Positions 5,262-6,093 of a stretch of 6,093 nucleotides of DNA are shown here, piece after piece. Every line of letters begins with the position of its first letter. Position 1 is the first letter of the stretch. Under the pieces are notes generated by a model. It searched no databases. It saw only the letters and a list, made by a program, of their open reading frames with translations, and was not told the origin of the DNA. A program made the position numbers and the translations under genes. This DNA is from Xanthobacteraceae bacterium (GTDB taxonomy: Bacteria > Pseudomonadota > Alphaproteobacteria > Rhizobiales > Xanthobacteraceae): positions 1-6,093 of the forward strand of contig JASHYD010000847.1 in the NCBI GenBank assembly GCA_030043175.1. Direction: 5' to 3'.

Positions 5262-6093
5262 TCACAGCAATGTCCTGATCCGTTGCGGCGTGAATGGAGC
5301 CTGCCTCAAACGCGTGCCGGTCGCGTCGAAGATCGCATTGGCAACCGAGGCCGGCACCGGGATCGTGCTGATCTCGCCGGCGGCGGTCGATGGCTGGTCC
5401 GGCCGGCTGATCAGCTCGATCTTCATATCCGGAAGAGCCGAAAAACCCAGGATCGGATAGTCAGCCCAGTCTCGACTCGTGACCTTCCGCAGATCGAAAT
5501 TGATCTCCTCCAGCAACGCCCGGCTGATGCCCTGGATGATCGAACCTTCGACCTGCGCGCGCAAGCCGTCGGGATTGACGATCAATCCGCAATCCACCCC
5601 AGCGCAGACTTTGGTCACTGCGATCTTCCCGGTCGCCCGGTCGATCGCCACCTCGCTTGCGATCGCGACCCGCGGCAGACCGTCACCATAGCGCACGATG
5701 GCAATGCCGCGTCCTTTGAGGACCGGCCCGAACGAGCGCAGTTGCGCGGCAGGCCGCGGGGCCCAGCCTGCGAGCCCCGCGGCTGTGGTGAGAACGTCCC
5801 GATCTCTGGTATCGATCATGTGGCGAAGCCGGAATTCCACCGGATCGGCATTGGCGGCGGCAGCCAATTCGTCGACGAAAGATTCGAACGCGAACGCACC
5901 CTGGACGGCACCCGGGCCCCGCATATAGATGTTGCGGATCAGTGGCTTTACGAACAGCGAGCGGTTGCGCTTCGCGTCGATTTCATACCAAAGCGAGGGA
6001 ATCTGTCCCGTCCAGCCGTCCTGGCGGCCGGGCGCTGTGCCGATCGCCTCCCAAGCGAGATGATGTCCGCTCTCGCTGTCCGAATGGGTCTGC
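5262..6093 (-). CDS. Molybdenum-hydroxylase large subunit, isoquinoline 1-oxidoreductase beta-like (5' end outside window)
   Basis: This is the C-terminal 276 codons of a molybdopterin-binding catalytic subunit. The frame is open to the window edge, well past the internal ATG at 5922-5924, so the gene starts outside; the family is usually 700 residues or more. Visible sequences in order are IRNIYMRGPGAVQGAFAFES (from 5939 downward, equal to the MRAPGE region of the other hydroxylase), FVDELAAAANADPVEFRLRHM, GRGIAIVRYGDG, CAGVDCGLIVNPDGLRAQVE with GSIIQGISRAL, TSRDWADYPILGFS and RPDQPSTAAGEISTIPVPAS. The Glu of AAGE, codon 5373-5375, is at the position of the catalytic glutamate. The SRDW-YPIL and RPDQPS patterns separate it from the PaoC-like gene at the other end and place it with subunits that pair with a small [2Fe-2S] protein and often a cytochrome c. 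Substrate cannot be told; an aldehyde or N-heterocycle is likely. The short frame at 5230 follows it. Confidence 0.93.
   Translation of the reverse strand, partial: QTHSDSESGHHLAWEAIGTAPGRQDGWTGQIPSLWYEIDAKRNRSLFVKPLIRNIYMRGPGAVQGAFAFESFVDELAAAANADPVEFRLRHMIDTRDRDVLTTAAGLAGWAPRPAAQLRSFGPVLKGRGIAIVRYGDGLPRVAIASEVAIDRATGKIAVTKVCAGVDCGLIVNPDGLRAQVEGSIIQGISRALLEEINFDLRKVTSRDWADYPILGFSALPDMKIELISRPDQPSTAAGEISTIPVPASVANAIFDATGTRLRQAPFTPQRIRTLL

Overview
The window is GC-rich DNA and probably comes from an alphaproteobacterium, most likely a Bradyrhizobium/Rhodopseudomonas-type genome. This rests on base composition, on the large molybdenum-hydroxylase subunits at both ends, and on a small secreted protein with the 'AVWAAHPGSHATWRLRLPGHE..KCWF' kind of sequence that I associate with that group. 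The taxonomic call is an inference from recognition, not from a search.

Layout. Positions 1-1345 (+) hold the C-terminal part of a xanthine dehydrogenase-family molybdopterin-binding subunit of the YagR/PaoC kind. Positions 5262-6093 (-) hold the C-terminal part of a second molybdenum-hydroxylase large subunit, from a different subfamily that resembles isoquinoline 1-oxidoreductase beta subunits. The two genes face each other and both run off the window. Between them lie about 3.9 kb of small genes and sparse intergenic DNA. On the + strand these are a secreted protein with two cysteines (1837-2319), a 101-residue helical protein with a strong ribosome-binding site (2363-2668), an exported CHRD-domain protein (3283-3858) and an exported five-cysteine protein (4111-4659). 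On the - strand, 31 bases behind the second molybdenum-hydroxylase gene, is a 42-codon reading frame with a strong ribosome-binding site and a signal-peptide-like sequence (5102-5230). It may be the front of a frameshifted gene.

Intergenic stretches at 1346-1836, 2669-3282 and 4660-5101 have no convincing complete gene. The most structured is 2669-3282. It holds a start-less protein-like frame ending at 3128, a perfect 14-base palindrome at 3119-3132, and two consecutive hairpin plus T-run units at 3191-3241 just before the CHRD gene. A perfect 12-bp hairpin lies at 4854-4881 and a 7-bp GC hairpin at 3973-3990.

How the genes work together: each end gene would normally act with a [2Fe-2S] subunit (and a FAD subunit or cytochrome), which must lie outside the window if present. 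Three of the four + strand small genes look exported, so the interval is a small envelope/secreted-protein cluster with no visible functional tie to the hydroxylases. I see no mobile element, CRISPR array, tRNA or rRNA. I do not see clear evidence of a new multi-gene system; the points worth following are the leader structure upstream of the CHRD gene and the possible broken gene behind the second hydroxylase.
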